From assembly GCA_020630955.1 (NCBI GenBank), contig JAHDIE010000001.1, positions 35,911-99,910 of the forward strand: a DNA stretch of 64,000 nt, read 5' to 3'. Numbering within the stretch: the stretch's first letter is position 1; each line of letters opens with the position of its first letter. The notes beneath the pieces were generated by a model. It had not been told where the DNA came from. It saw nothing but the letters and a program-made list of their open reading frames with translations, and ran no database searches. The stretch comes from Saprospiraceae bacterium. GTDB taxonomy: Bacteria > Bacteroidota > Bacteroidia > Chitinophagales > Saprospiraceae. Below are positions 34,496 through 43,369 of this stretch, piece by piece. Position numbers and translations under genes: made by a program.

Positions 34496-36040
34496 ATGAT
34501 CTTTTATTCTTTTGAATCATCCATATACATCTTGATCATTGGTATTTTTATAATTGCAAGCATCTATTTTCATTTCATAAAAAAAAATCAAGTTAAGGCA
34601 ATTATTTTCTTGATAATAGCAGGTTTTTTTCTGAGAATATTATTCGCATTTATTGATCCATTTCTTCAAGACTGGGATGAAAGATTTCACGCTTTAGTAG
34701 CAAAAAATTTGATCACCAATCCATTCCAACCGATGTTAAGGATAGACCCTATCATGCCTTACAAAATGGAAGATTGGTGTTGCAACCACATTTGGGTTCA
34801 CAAACAACCATTATTTTTATGGCAAATGGCAATTTCCATGAAATTATTTGGCATCAATGAAATTGCAATTCGCATTCCATCCGTGATAATGGGATCAATC
34901 TCAATATTTTTTATCTATGATATTGGAAAAAATTGGATTAAACATATCGACGTAGCATATTTAGCAGCTCTCTTTTTTACTGTCTCCTATTACCAACTAG
35001 AGCTCACCTCAGGCAGATTTCCACTAGATCAAAATGATGTTGCTTTTGCATTCTATGTCACAGCTAGTATTTGGGCTTATGTAAAATATCTGAGTTCCGA
35101 AGAAAAATTAAAATGGTCTCTAATAATCGGCACTTTTGTAGGCTGCTCTATTTTGGTTAAATGGCTCACTGGATTACTGATCTTTGGTGGCTGGGGACTT
35201 TATCTTTTATTGGAAAGTCGCAATAGTTTTGATTTGAAACAGTGGAGATATTTAATGACCGCTGCATTGATGAGTATGATGATTTTTGTTCCTTGGCAAT
35301 TGTACATTGCTAATGCATTTCCGATTGAGACATCATTGATGCATCAAAGTAACAGAGATCACATATTTGAAGATTTAGGCCATCCAGGATCAATTTGGTT
35401 TCATCTAAATCATATGAGAACTGCTTATGGACAATTTCTATTATTATTTATTCCAATTGGATTTTATGAAATATTGAAGGCAAAAGAAATTAATAAAAAT
35501 TTATCCATTGCCTTCATAAGTATGATTCTTGTCATATATTTTTTCTTTTCAATAATTGTTAAAACCAAAATGCCAGCGTTTGCTTTTCCTGTCAATTCCT
35601 TAATATGGATAATTCTTGCAGCTGGAGTAGTAACATCCTTAAAAAAAATACCTATGATTAATAATATCTATTGGACCTTTATTAGCGTAATTTTACTTTC
35701 GTTTTACACCTTAAAACCGTGGCAAATCTCAAAACATAGATCAAAGAGCAATGTTGAGAGAAATAATAAAATTGAAAACACTATTATATACAAGGAATTG
35801 AATTTTGAAGATAAGCTAAAAAATCGTGTTGTGTTAAATTGTAAAAGTTTCGAAGATGTAGAATTAATGTTTTATAAAGATGTAAATGCATATCATTGGT
35901 ATCCAAAGAAAGATATTTTAGATAGTTTAATTGATAATGGATATAAATTCGCTGCTTTTAAAAATCATAACAACCAATTACTTCCTGAATACATCTATAA
36001 TCAAGAGAATATCATAATAATTGACAAATTGATCAAGTAA
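34496..36040 (+). CDS. GT39-like membrane glycosyltransferase (ArnT/PMT type)
   Basis: A 514-residue polytopic membrane protein. I chose the ATG at 34496 (MIFYSFESSIYIL) because the longer frame overlaps the thioredoxin gene and starts with non-hydrophobic sequence. About eleven transmembrane helices are visible. The first periplasmic loop has the catalytic acidic motif DPFLQDWDERFHALVAKNL, and the second loop FTSGRFPLDQND-like block (LTSGRFPLDQNDVAFAFY) is typical of GT39/PMT enzymes. Such enzymes transfer a sugar from a polyprenyl-phosphate donor to lipid A or protein on the periplasmic side. The acceptor is unknown. Confidence 0.87.
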   Translation: MIFYSFESSIYILIIGIFIIASIYFHFIKKNQVKAIIFLIIAGFFLRILFAFIDPFLQDWDERFHALVAKNLITNPFQPMLRIDPIMPYKMEDWCCNHIWVHKQPLFLWQMAISMKLFGINEIAIRIPSVIMGSISIFFIYDIGKNWIKHIDVAYLAALFFTVSYYQLELTSGRFPLDQNDVAFAFYVTASIWAYVKYLSSEEKLKWSLIIGTFVGCSILVKWLTGLLIFGGWGLYLLLESRNSFDLKQWRYLMTAALMSMMIFVPWQLYIANAFPIETSLMHQSNRDHIFEDLGHPGSIWFHLNHMRTAYGQFLLLFIPIGFYEILKAKEINKNLSIAFISMILVIYFFFSIIVKTKMPAFAFPVNSLIWIILAAGVVTSLKKIPMINNIYWTFISVILLSFYTLKPWQISKHRSKSNVERNNKIENTIIYKELNFEDKLKNRVVLNCKSFEDVELMFYKDVNAYHWYPKKDILDSLIDNGYKFAAFKNHNNQLLPEYIYNQENIIIIDKLIK

Positions 36041-36360
36041 ATTAATTTCTAGGTTCAATAATATGTTTTGACCAAATCATCGCAGGTACTAAATAAGACA
36101 TATTGTCATAAATCTTCTGCACGTAAATTTAATTCCTTTTAACAGTTGACTAATACAATGTTATCTTTATCACAATCAGCAGGTAAAATGGGTTATCAAA
36201 TCCAATAATTTTCAAAATTACTTTTTTCAAAGCATCACTAAGTGCTAAGCATTCGAGAATGGTTAAAAACAAAAAGTCTCAGAAGATATAAATTTGTAAT
36301 TAATTATTTAAATACAAAATTTTTAGCTTCACAGTTAAGTAGATAATTACCAATTACAAA
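36041..36360. other. Gene-free interval, 320 bases
   Basis: Between the glycosyltransferase and a lipoprotein gene. I see no open frame, RNA or strong hairpin. The last 75 bases hold a -7-like box (separate entry). Confidence 0.6.
36289..36296 (+). promoter_or_regulatory. Bacteroidota -7 box (TAAATTTG)
   Basis: An exact TAnnTTTG match 65 bases before the lipoprotein ATG. A -33 TTG at the right distance is not evident (TTAA lies there), so confidence is limited. Confidence 0.35.
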
Positions 36361-37542
36361 ATGACCAAAAATAAAATAAGTACAATTTTCTCCATTATTA
36401 AATATATCTCCAGTCTTTCATTATTAATCATTTTGGCAAGTTGTAATCGATTCCCCAAATGGAATGAGGTTAATCAAATTGTCCTAAACCAAGATGATCA
36501 AATTACCATAATTGGCACAAGAAATGGAATTTCTAAGAACAATGGGATTAAGTCGCCATATGTGATCACCTTTGATGAAGATTTTCGAAAAACATATGAG
36601 GCACAGTTTCCTACCCCAACAAGCTCACTAAATCCAAGACTTTTAATGGGCAATGGAAAAAATAGCATTCTAAGCTATTATCGAGCACTGTCCTTATACC
36701 ATCAGGTTGAACATTCTTACTTATTGTTTCTAGATCAAAAATTAAATATTCAAAAAGAAACAAAGTATGGCCATAGGACTCGAATTAATTCCTTAATTTA
36801 TTTCAATAAAGATTCCTTACTGGCATACAATTACGAAAGACATAAGCTAAATACAAGCCTTTCAAAATTTCAAGATTCAATTGTAGGGAAAACAGAAAAC
36901 TTTGCTATAAGCGTTAAAACCAACATACCAACAGACATAGAAGCTCACAATCAAAATATTTTTATTAGTGGGATTGCTGACGGCTATGAATATCGAGATG
37001 GTCATGAATACAAGGCATTTAAAACCAGAGGATATATTATTTTAGCGGATTATGAATTGAAAGAACAAAAGAGATTTGTAGATACTATTAAACAAAATAG
37101 CATCATCCAAGACATCTTTTTTCATGAGGATGAATTAATTAGCACTGGAAGTTCACAACATCAATCAACCGGAATTGACATCAACATTAAATCTTTCGAC
37201 AACGACTTGGGAATAAACTGGAATTATATCCATAGAAAGAAGAATCCTCAGAAAGGAATCAAAACCATCGACCATAAAGGAATCCTTTACGTTTTGGCAG
37301 AAGACATCAATCAACAAACAGGAAAAACCAATCTACTATTATTGAAGCTTAGTAAAGAAGGAAGACTCATTGAAGAGATTTCAATAAAAGAAGAAGGCTC
37401 AATCCGAGCAAAGGATTTTATAATCCACAATGATTATCTTATAGTAGTTTCTAACAAATTTATAAACAGGATGAGTAGTCCGATGGCTCGTATTCAGAAA
37501 TTTTCTTTAGAAGGGCAACTCATTACTCAACGAATTATATAG
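36361..37542 (+). CDS. Lipoprotein of unknown function, beta-propeller-like
   Basis: A 393-residue protein with a long N-terminal signal and lipobox (LIILASC, Cys about residue 29). The mature part shows recurring short strands with the pattern (hydrophobic)4-turn-(hydrophobic)4, for example DQITIIGTRNGIS, HNQNIFISGIADGYEY, HEDELISTGSSQH and HKGILYVLAEDI, suggesting a six- to seven-bladed beta-propeller. No catalytic motif is recognised. It converges with the metallophosphoesterase gene 46 bases away. Confidence 0.65.
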   Translation: MTKNKISTIFSIIKYISSLSLLIILASCNRFPKWNEVNQIVLNQDDQITIIGTRNGISKNNGIKSPYVITFDEDFRKTYEAQFPTPTSSLNPRLLMGNGKNSILSYYRALSLYHQVEHSYLLFLDQKLNIQKETKYGHRTRINSLIYFNKDSLLAYNYERHKLNTSLSKFQDSIVGKTENFAISVKTNIPTDIEAHNQNIFISGIADGYEYRDGHEYKAFKTRGYIILADYELKEQKRFVDTIKQNSIIQDIFFHEDELISTGSSQHQSTGIDINIKSFDNDLGINWNYIHRKKNPQKGIKTIDHKGILYVLAEDINQQTGKTNLLLLKLSKEGRLIEEISIKEEGSIRAKDFIIHNDYLIVVSNKFINRMSSPMARIQKFSLEGQLITQRII

Positions 37543-37588
37543 TTAGAAAAAAATTTACATTTTAGTCGAAAATTTGTTTCTTAAAATT

Positions 37589-38518
37589 TCATTCAGTAAG
37601 GTTTTCTGAACTTTTGAACCATTCGTTAAAATTAACGTCCGAAAGCTCATTAAGTTCAACATATTTATAGTCTAATATCCTTTCCTTAGGATACAAGGTA
37701 AAAATAATTACTTTATCCTTTTTTAAATCTTTTGCTTTGACATCTTTACCAATGTAATAAGAGTTGTTAATACCAGAAGCCAAAAATCTAACACCCTCAA
37801 CACTTTCTTTTTCTGAACCTTTATCCCAACCAGTATCACCAACCACTATTATTACCTCAACTCCCCTCTCTTTTAAATCTACTAGTTTTGGATAGATCGT
37901 AAATTCAAAATATGAATCTACTGAATCACAATTCATTGCATAGTGATCACAAATACCATTGCTTTTGAAGTTTTGGATTCCGTCAATATTTTTAAAAATT
38001 TGGTGATGCATTAATAAAACATAATGAGAGGCATTTGTTATTGTATCACAGGCCTCAACAATCATTTTATATTGGGCATCTAGATTCTCACAATCACTTG
38101 GATTCAAGTTGGTATTTAATACAGAAATCACCAAGTTTTTGAAGCTATAGGTGTAATAATCGGGTCGACCAGTTGCTTTGAAATAAAAATCCAAATTGTT
38201 ATCCCTATAATCGTGATTACCTAAAACAAAATGCGTATTTGGATTTCTCAAATCAAATAAATCATCCAAATAACTCATTGTCTTTGGTTGCAGCGTTGTA
38301 CTTGCACAAATATCTCCACCTAACCAAAATCCGTCATAATCATCAAGATTAACTAATTCTAAGCGTTTATCAACTTTATCTCCTCTTCCGTAAGACCAAT
38401 CATAAGTGTGTCCAACAAATAAAAAATTATATTCATCCTTCTCAGATTGACATCCTTGCAAAGCAAAAGCCAACAGACAGATAATCCATCCTAAATTTTT
38501 AATTTGTAACTTAAGCAT
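37589..38518 (-). CDS. Lipoprotein metallophosphoesterase, last gene of the VTC/CotH operon
   Basis: A 309-residue calcineurin-like phosphoesterase with a lipoprotein signal (FALQGC, Cys about 23). Metal-binding motifs visible are LGGDICAST (GD), LGNHDYR (GNHD), LLMHHQIF and VIIVVGDTGWD. The usual first motif DxH is replaced by VGHTYDW, so one of the two metal sites may be altered. It would act in the periplasm or at the outer membrane on a phosphoester or polyphosphate. Its start overlaps the VTC gene stop as TAATG. Placement with polyphosphate-polymerase and kinase-like genes suggests it removes the phosphate those enzymes add; that is inference. Confidence 0.85.
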   Translation of the reverse strand: MLKLQIKNLGWIICLLAFALQGCQSEKDEYNFLFVGHTYDWSYGRGDKVDKRLELVNLDDYDGFWLGGDICASTTLQPKTMSYLDDLFDLRNPNTHFVLGNHDYRDNNLDFYFKATGRPDYYTYSFKNLVISVLNTNLNPSDCENLDAQYKMIVEACDTITNASHYVLLMHHQIFKNIDGIQNFKSNGICDHYAMNCDSVDSYFEFTIYPKLVDLKERGVEVIIVVGDTGWDKGSEKESVEGVRFLASGINNSYYIGKDVKAKDLKKDKVIIFTLYPKERILDYKYVELNELSDVNFNEWFKSSENLTE

Positions 38519-39135
38519 TAGTGTAAATAAAATTTCATACCAGAAACATATTTAGAATTTTTTGTCATTCGATAAGGTAAGCCTTGCATACACTCATTGG
38601 CTAAGGTCTCATTTCCTTGATCATATTTTATTTCTAAAATAATCGCTTCATCTGTATTTGACACCGATGTTACTTTACCATTCATCATATGGATATACTG
38701 CAAATCTTGATCAATCGTTGCACGAATGAGTTCATCTGAAGAAACAAGATAACTTCGATTGTATCTAACAATGATGTATGGAAACAAATGATTGGAAACT
38801 AGATGACTAAGTTCAGGTGCTCCACAACTGAGATTAAAATTTTGAAGAGGAGTATTTACTTTGCGTCCTAACTGACTTTGCTTTATCTTCTTCTCTAAAA
38901 TAGGTTGCTTAATCTGCTCCAGACTTTTTCCATACCATCTCACCCTATATTTTGTTCTATCTCCTATGCCTAAAAGATTATCATTGTAAGAGGTAAAATT
39001 GACATCATCATAATAAATACTATTTACAAATCTATTTGGAAATGCTTCTTTAAAGCCAAGTGAATTACTCATTAATTCATGATAAACTTGATCATAAACA
39101 TTATTCTCAATGCGGTATTTTCTTTCATATCTCAT
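38518..39135 (-). CDS. VTC-domain polyphosphate polymerase-like protein
   Basis: A 205-residue cytosolic protein with the triphosphate-tunnel fold of VTC4, which polymerises polyphosphate from ATP. The barrel strands carry the expected alternating basic and acidic residues: RYERKYRIE at the start, RTKYRVRWYG, ILEKKIKQ, IIVRYNRSYLVS, RATIDQDL and IILEIKYD. I chose the ATG at 39135, in the overlap TGATG with the cotH stop; a GTG one codon earlier is possible. There is no SPX domain or membrane segment, so the membrane partner is probably the DUF4956 protein from the same operon. Activity is inferred from the family. Confidence 0.88.
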   Translation of the reverse strand: MRYERKYRIENNVYDQVYHELMSNSLGFKEAFPNRFVNSIYYDDVNFTSYNDNLLGIGDRTKYRVRWYGKSLEQIKQPILEKKIKQSQLGRKVNTPLQNFNLSCGAPELSHLVSNHLFPYIIVRYNRSYLVSSDELIRATIDQDLQYIHMMNGKVTSVSNTDEAIILEIKYDQGNETLANECMQGLPYRMTKNSKYVSGMKFYLH

Positions 39136-41591
39136 CACCCTCTTTCCGTTTTGCCATTGACTGAGATAGATATACCTTGTTCAATTAGATACAGTTGATC
39201 AATATTTTTATAATTAAATTGATCCAAATCTAGGATGGTTGGACCTTCATCATTGCTCCTCACTTCAATTCCTCTTTTAACATTTTCGTTCCAAAATTTG
39301 ATGAATTTCGCCTTAGACTCATCAGATATGTGAATGCTATGAAAGGAGTCAAAAACATTAACATCCCAAGCATAAACCTCCGCACCATTGCTAAAATTAA
39401 AAACACGGTTCAAAACATTTCGAAAAACTGAGGAAGTTACTTGTAAGGCACCAGACTCTATTGAAACAGCATTCCTACCTGCAGACAACAATTCAATCCT
39501 ATCCAATTTTAAATTTGAATATTTTGACTTTATCGCTGTACCAGAAATTTTATCAAATTTTGAATTTATAAGCTCTACCTCTCCATAATTGATAGCCAAA
39601 CAAATTTGTGACTTAAGATTAATAAAATGACAGTTATCCATCACCACTTTGCTTCGATGAATATTGATTCCTGCTTTTGTAGTGATTCGATTAGATTTAA
39701 AATTTGAAAGACCAACAAATCGACAATTCATAAATTGGCTTAGATCTTTGGTTTTAGAAATAAAAAGCCCTGCATGATTTTGACTTTCACTATAAAAAAC
39801 CACAGGGTGTTGCTTACTACCCAATGCTTTTATGGGTGAATATGAAATTAAACTGGAATTATTGATAAATTCAATTGTGGTACCTGCTGAGATTTTAAGA
39901 ATCCTACCTTCGGGAATTACTACTGGGAAAGCCAATTTATGATGGCCTGCTGAAACAATAATTTCGTCAGCCAAATTTTGAACATAAGGTAAGGATAAAA
40001 ATCGATCTAAGTTTCCCCCTAAAGGTTTTGGATTATCAATTGACAAATTGCTATTAAGCAATTTTGTTTTATGCAATTGATTTAATCCCAAAGTCCGATA
40101 ATAGATGTAATCAATATCTGTACTTTGCTTATGCAAATATGTTCTTACTGGTACATTTTTATTATATGATTCTAATACAATGGCTGTATCTAGTTTGTTT
40201 GTTATTTCTGTTTCATTTCCGAATCCTATTATTTCTAACGGAAAATAATGGAAAGAATGTAAAGCAATACTTTGTTTAGAATCCTCGACCCTGTATGCTT
40301 TCAAAGATAGATTTGATTTTCCTTGAATTTTTTTATGAGTAAAAAATGCTTTACCAAAAATTGTTTCCCAATTGGGCTTAAAATCTTTGTACAATGGATC
40401 TGATTGAATAAATGCTACTCTACTGGCCAAGGCAGTAGCATATTCATTTCTAAATTGATTCAGATAATTAGGATTTGTAAATTTCTCCAAATAAGTCATG
40501 TACAAACCATATAATGATTCATCTTGAAACATATGATAACGATAAACATCACTTTTTGCATAGGCGGCTTCTTTTGATGTTCTATTATTAAATGCTTCAC
40601 CATACGCTTCCCAATCAGCATTAACATTTGGCAAATGATCTCCAAAACAATCAAAGGCAATGGGTTCCAATTTACCAGTAAGAACATTGTAATAAAAACG
40701 AATATTGGTAAACTGCGCTGCATGCCATGCATGTGATAAATCAAGGAGTGCAAAATATTTGGCCATTAGATCCAAGTCAAAGACTTCAGAAGCTGAACTT
40801 TTGTCATGGATAAAATCATTAAGTAAAGTTTGTGCAACTTTGAATGTTTCCAAAAAATCTTGATCATCTCGATTTTCTTTATTAAACAACTCAATGTGCG
40901 AAGACTCTATCCATGGAAATGGCTGTAATTTTTTATGAACATTTTCCCAATACCCGTCATCGCTATGTTTTAATATTGGACCAAGTTCTCGACCATTTTC
41001 TTTGAGCAATTGATTTTCAAAATGGTGTTCGAAGGCATAAACACCCAGGTTCTTACCATTGAGTTGGACATTGATAAAATCATAATTTGGTACAACAATT
41101 CCTTCTTTGCGGAACAGCTCATGCATTAACCATTCTGCTGTATGTGACCTTGCCTTGCTGTTATGAATAGAGAAAGTGTTCATTCCTTTCCATTCATCAT
41201 TATCTTTAAGTATAATGCGGAATGACCACCTTTCTCCTGACAAATGATCCAAAAGATCACCTTTAAGTCTTAACTTACAAGCAAACTCTTTTCCATCAAT
41301 CTTAATATCTGCATCAACCAGATCATCTTTTGATGAAAAAAGCAATCCTTTTTCTAATGCTTCATTTCTTTTTTGAATAAGTTTTTTAAACGCATCACTA
41401 TTTACAGCAATATTTAGATTTGATCCTTTAAACTTACTCACACTGAGATCAGTCTCAGCACTTTCCTTTTGATCAAGTATTTTATTTTTAGTCTTCAATG
41501 AAAATGCAAAAAATCCTAATAGCATCAAGGCTATCAATAAGGTAATCCATTTGCCGAAAGGCTGCCTATATTCTTTCCTGCTAATCTTCAC
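39135..41591 (-). CDS. Membrane-anchored CotH-family kinase with C-terminal beta-helix
   Basis: An 818-residue protein. I chose a GTG at 41591 that overlaps the upstream stop (GTGA); the longer frame would overlap the CYTH-like gene by 67 bases. An N-terminal helix (about 13-32, ITLLIALMLLGFFAFSL) anchors it facing the periplasm. The CotH kinase-like domain follows (about 75-380): CKLRLKGDLLDHL, FSIHNSKARSHTAEWL, GVYAFEHHFENQLLKENG and the Asp motif EPIAFDCFGDHL. Known CotH kinases phosphorylate spore-coat proteins on Ser. From about 540 the chain is a right-handed parallel beta-helix (many short N/I/V-rich coils). The substrate is unknown. Confidence 0.85.
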   Translation of the reverse strand: MKISRKEYRQPFGKWITLLIALMLLGFFAFSLKTKNKILDQKESAETDLSVSKFKGSNLNIAVNSDAFKKLIQKRNEALEKGLLFSSKDDLVDADIKIDGKEFACKLRLKGDLLDHLSGERWSFRIILKDNDEWKGMNTFSIHNSKARSHTAEWLMHELFRKEGIVVPNYDFINVQLNGKNLGVYAFEHHFENQLLKENGRELGPILKHSDDGYWENVHKKLQPFPWIESSHIELFNKENRDDQDFLETFKVAQTLLNDFIHDKSSASEVFDLDLMAKYFALLDLSHAWHAAQFTNIRFYYNVLTGKLEPIAFDCFGDHLPNVNADWEAYGEAFNNRTSKEAAYAKSDVYRYHMFQDESLYGLYMTYLEKFTNPNYLNQFRNEYATALASRVAFIQSDPLYKDFKPNWETIFGKAFFTHKKIQGKSNLSLKAYRVEDSKQSIALHSFHYFPLEIIGFGNETEITNKLDTAIVLESYNKNVPVRTYLHKQSTDIDYIYYRTLGLNQLHKTKLLNSNLSIDNPKPLGGNLDRFLSLPYVQNLADEIIVSAGHHKLAFPVVIPEGRILKISAGTTIEFINNSSLISYSPIKALGSKQHPVVFYSESQNHAGLFISKTKDLSQFMNCRFVGLSNFKSNRITTKAGINIHRSKVVMDNCHFINLKSQICLAINYGEVELINSKFDKISGTAIKSKYSNLKLDRIELLSAGRNAVSIESGALQVTSSVFRNVLNRVFNFSNGAEVYAWDVNVFDSFHSIHISDESKAKFIKFWNENVKRGIEVRSNDEGPTILDLDQFNYKNIDQLYLIEQGISISVNGKTERG

Positions 41592-42490
41592 AACAGATGA
41601 TCTTTGATAAAAAATAATGAGGAAAAACAAACAATACAACCAAAGCAAATCCACATCATATTGTTGTAGACTTTTGATAGAAAACTTTCATCTACCATTG
41701 CCTTCATTTTTCTATATTTTGACCGCTGATCTACTGAGAGGTTTGGGAAATTCTTTGAAAGGTTGGTTTTTATATTGTCATTCAATTCAGTCATCAGTAT
41801 TCTTTCTTCATCGCTTGCCTCCGTAAATTTAATTTCATTCAATTCTAATTCCAGCTCCGCGTATTCTTGAAAAGGAAATGAATTATGATTCACCTCATCC
41901 AAGGTGATGGTTGCGATGCTTTCTCCTTTGTTATCAGAAATATAAATTCTACTTCGTCTTTGTTTCAACTTAACACTCTCTTGAATCTCTTCTGGACGGA
42001 GGCCAAAATCGGCTAAATGGTAGCGCATTCTTTCAGTATCAGAACCATTCAGCAAGCGTAACAAAGGGTGCCGGATAAACAGGTCATCAAAATTCTTTTT
42101 TCGATCAACATCAAATTTGATCTCATTTCTTATCACTTTGTCTTTTGAATATGGCGTTTTCAATTGAACCAACTCTTTGAGTAAAATATCATCTTTAAAT
42201 CTTTTACGATAGCGAAGACTTATCTCTGCTTCTGCAAATGACAGATTAGGCTCATCAAAATATTGGTCAATAAAAAGCTCAACTGACTCTTGACCTCGCA
42301 AGTTCATATCATTAAATGTAAAATGCTCAAGTGCGTAATTAGATTTAATAAAACTCCAAAGGGCTGAAACTTCAGATAGCGGAATATCCAACTTGTACTC
42401 ACTTTCCAATCGCCCACTTTGACCTGAAGTAACACTAATTTGAAAATATAATGAGCACACCAATGAAAATATGGATAGCGCTTTATTCAA
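41588..42490 (-). CDS. Exported CYTH/tunnel-fold protein with C-terminal membrane anchor
   Basis: A 300-residue protein starting with TTG at 42490, which overlaps the DUF4956 stop (TTGA). The N-terminus is a signal peptide (about 1-24, LVCSLYFQISVTSG) and a transmembrane helix lies at about 276-295, so the domain between would face the periplasm. That domain has tunnel-fold features: ExExK (LESEYKLDIP), EAEISLRYRKRF, LVQLKTP, LKQRRSRIYI, TITLDEVN and AELELELNE. It is distantly CYTH/VTC-like, and its fold is inferred. An exported member is unusual, because most triphosphate-tunnel enzymes are cytosolic. Overlaps on both sides place it between DUF4956 and cotH. Confidence 0.7.
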   Translation of the reverse strand: MNKALSIFSLVCSLYFQISVTSGQSGRLESEYKLDIPLSEVSALWSFIKSNYALEHFTFNDMNLRGQESVELFIDQYFDEPNLSFAEAEISLRYRKRFKDDILLKELVQLKTPYSKDKVIRNEIKFDVDRKKNFDDLFIRHPLLRLLNGSDTERMRYHLADFGLRPEEIQESVKLKQRRSRIYISDNKGESIATITLDEVNHNSFPFQEYAELELELNEIKFTEASDEERILMTELNDNIKTNLSKNFPNLSVDQRSKYRKMKAMVDESFLSKVYNNMMWICFGCIVCFSSLFFIKDHLL

Positions 42491-43164
42491 CCTATCATGT
42501 TCTTATTATCAACAAAAGAGAACTCTAAGGCTGGATCTTCCCCCAACAAGGTATTTTTTGTTTGACTAAGTTGATCAAATTTGGTTGCGTTGACGACATA
42601 GGTCATAAATAACTTCCCGTTATCCTGACTCATTCTTCTCAATTCAACGTGATCAAAATTATTAGACATCGCGATGTTTACTTTTTCTTCAGATATTAAA
42701 TTCGAAGCAATATTGACAACCATCTGATTGTTCAAGTCGAAAGATTTTTTATTTCGGAGCCTCGCTTGTAAGTACAAAAGTGAAAGAATCAAAACAAAAG
42801 CAATCAATGTAATTGCTGGTTGATTGGCTCCCATCCCTAAACCTATACCTATGACAAGAAAAAGAAAGGTTAATTCTTCTGGCTCTTTAATTGCTGCACG
42901 AAATCTGACAATGGATAAAGCTCCAACCAATCCCAAAGATAAGGCAATACTAGATTTAACAATGTAGATGATCAACATTGTACTGAGTGCTAATAGCATG
43001 AAATTATTTGAAAACTGTAATCTATTGCTTACCGACTGTCCAAAGCGACGATAGTATATGGACAAAATCCAAGACAAAAGTGCAGCGAGCAAGGCATTTA
43101 GAATGAAATTGCTGAGATCAAGCACTTGCAAGTTGTAATCGAGTAGTAGGTCTTGAATATTCAT
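42487..43164 (-). CDS. DUF4956 membrane protein, first gene of the VTC/CotH operon
   Basis: A 225-residue protein with four hydrophobic helices in residues about 17-130 (for example FILNALLAALLSWILSIYY and ITLIAFVLILSLLYLQ), including the conserved block GLVGALSIVRFRAAIKEPEEL. The last 85 residues form a cytosolic domain. DUF4956 genes are frequently found beside VTC-domain and CotH genes. By analogy with the small membrane subunit Vtc1 of yeast it could form the channel for polyphosphate, but that is inference. Its stop overlaps the next gene's TTG start. It is followed upstream by 205 bases of intergenic DNA where the operon promoter should lie. Confidence 0.87.
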   Translation of the reverse strand: MNIQDLLLDYNLQVLDLSNFILNALLAALLSWILSIYYRRFGQSVSNRLQFSNNFMLLALSTMLIIYIVKSSIALSLGLVGALSIVRFRAAIKEPEELTFLFLVIGIGLGMGANQPAITLIAFVLILSLLYLQARLRNKKSFDLNNQMVVNIASNLISEEKVNIAMSNNFDHVELRRMSQDNGKLFMTYVVNATKFDQLSQTKNTLLGEDPALEFSFVDNKNMIG

Positions 43165-43369
43165 AAAATAGCTTTACTTAAGGCCATAAAGATATTCAAT
43201 AATTTACCGTATGCTGTCTAAATTGAGGATCTTAATTGAGCTAAATGCAAAAATTTAGGCTTGAGAAAGATGAATAAAAAGGCGATAAGTTTTGCAACTC
43301 ACCGCCCTAAGCTTTCCAATCAAATTTTGCTATGCAATAAATGATTGCTCTCATTAAAACTCAAACCAA

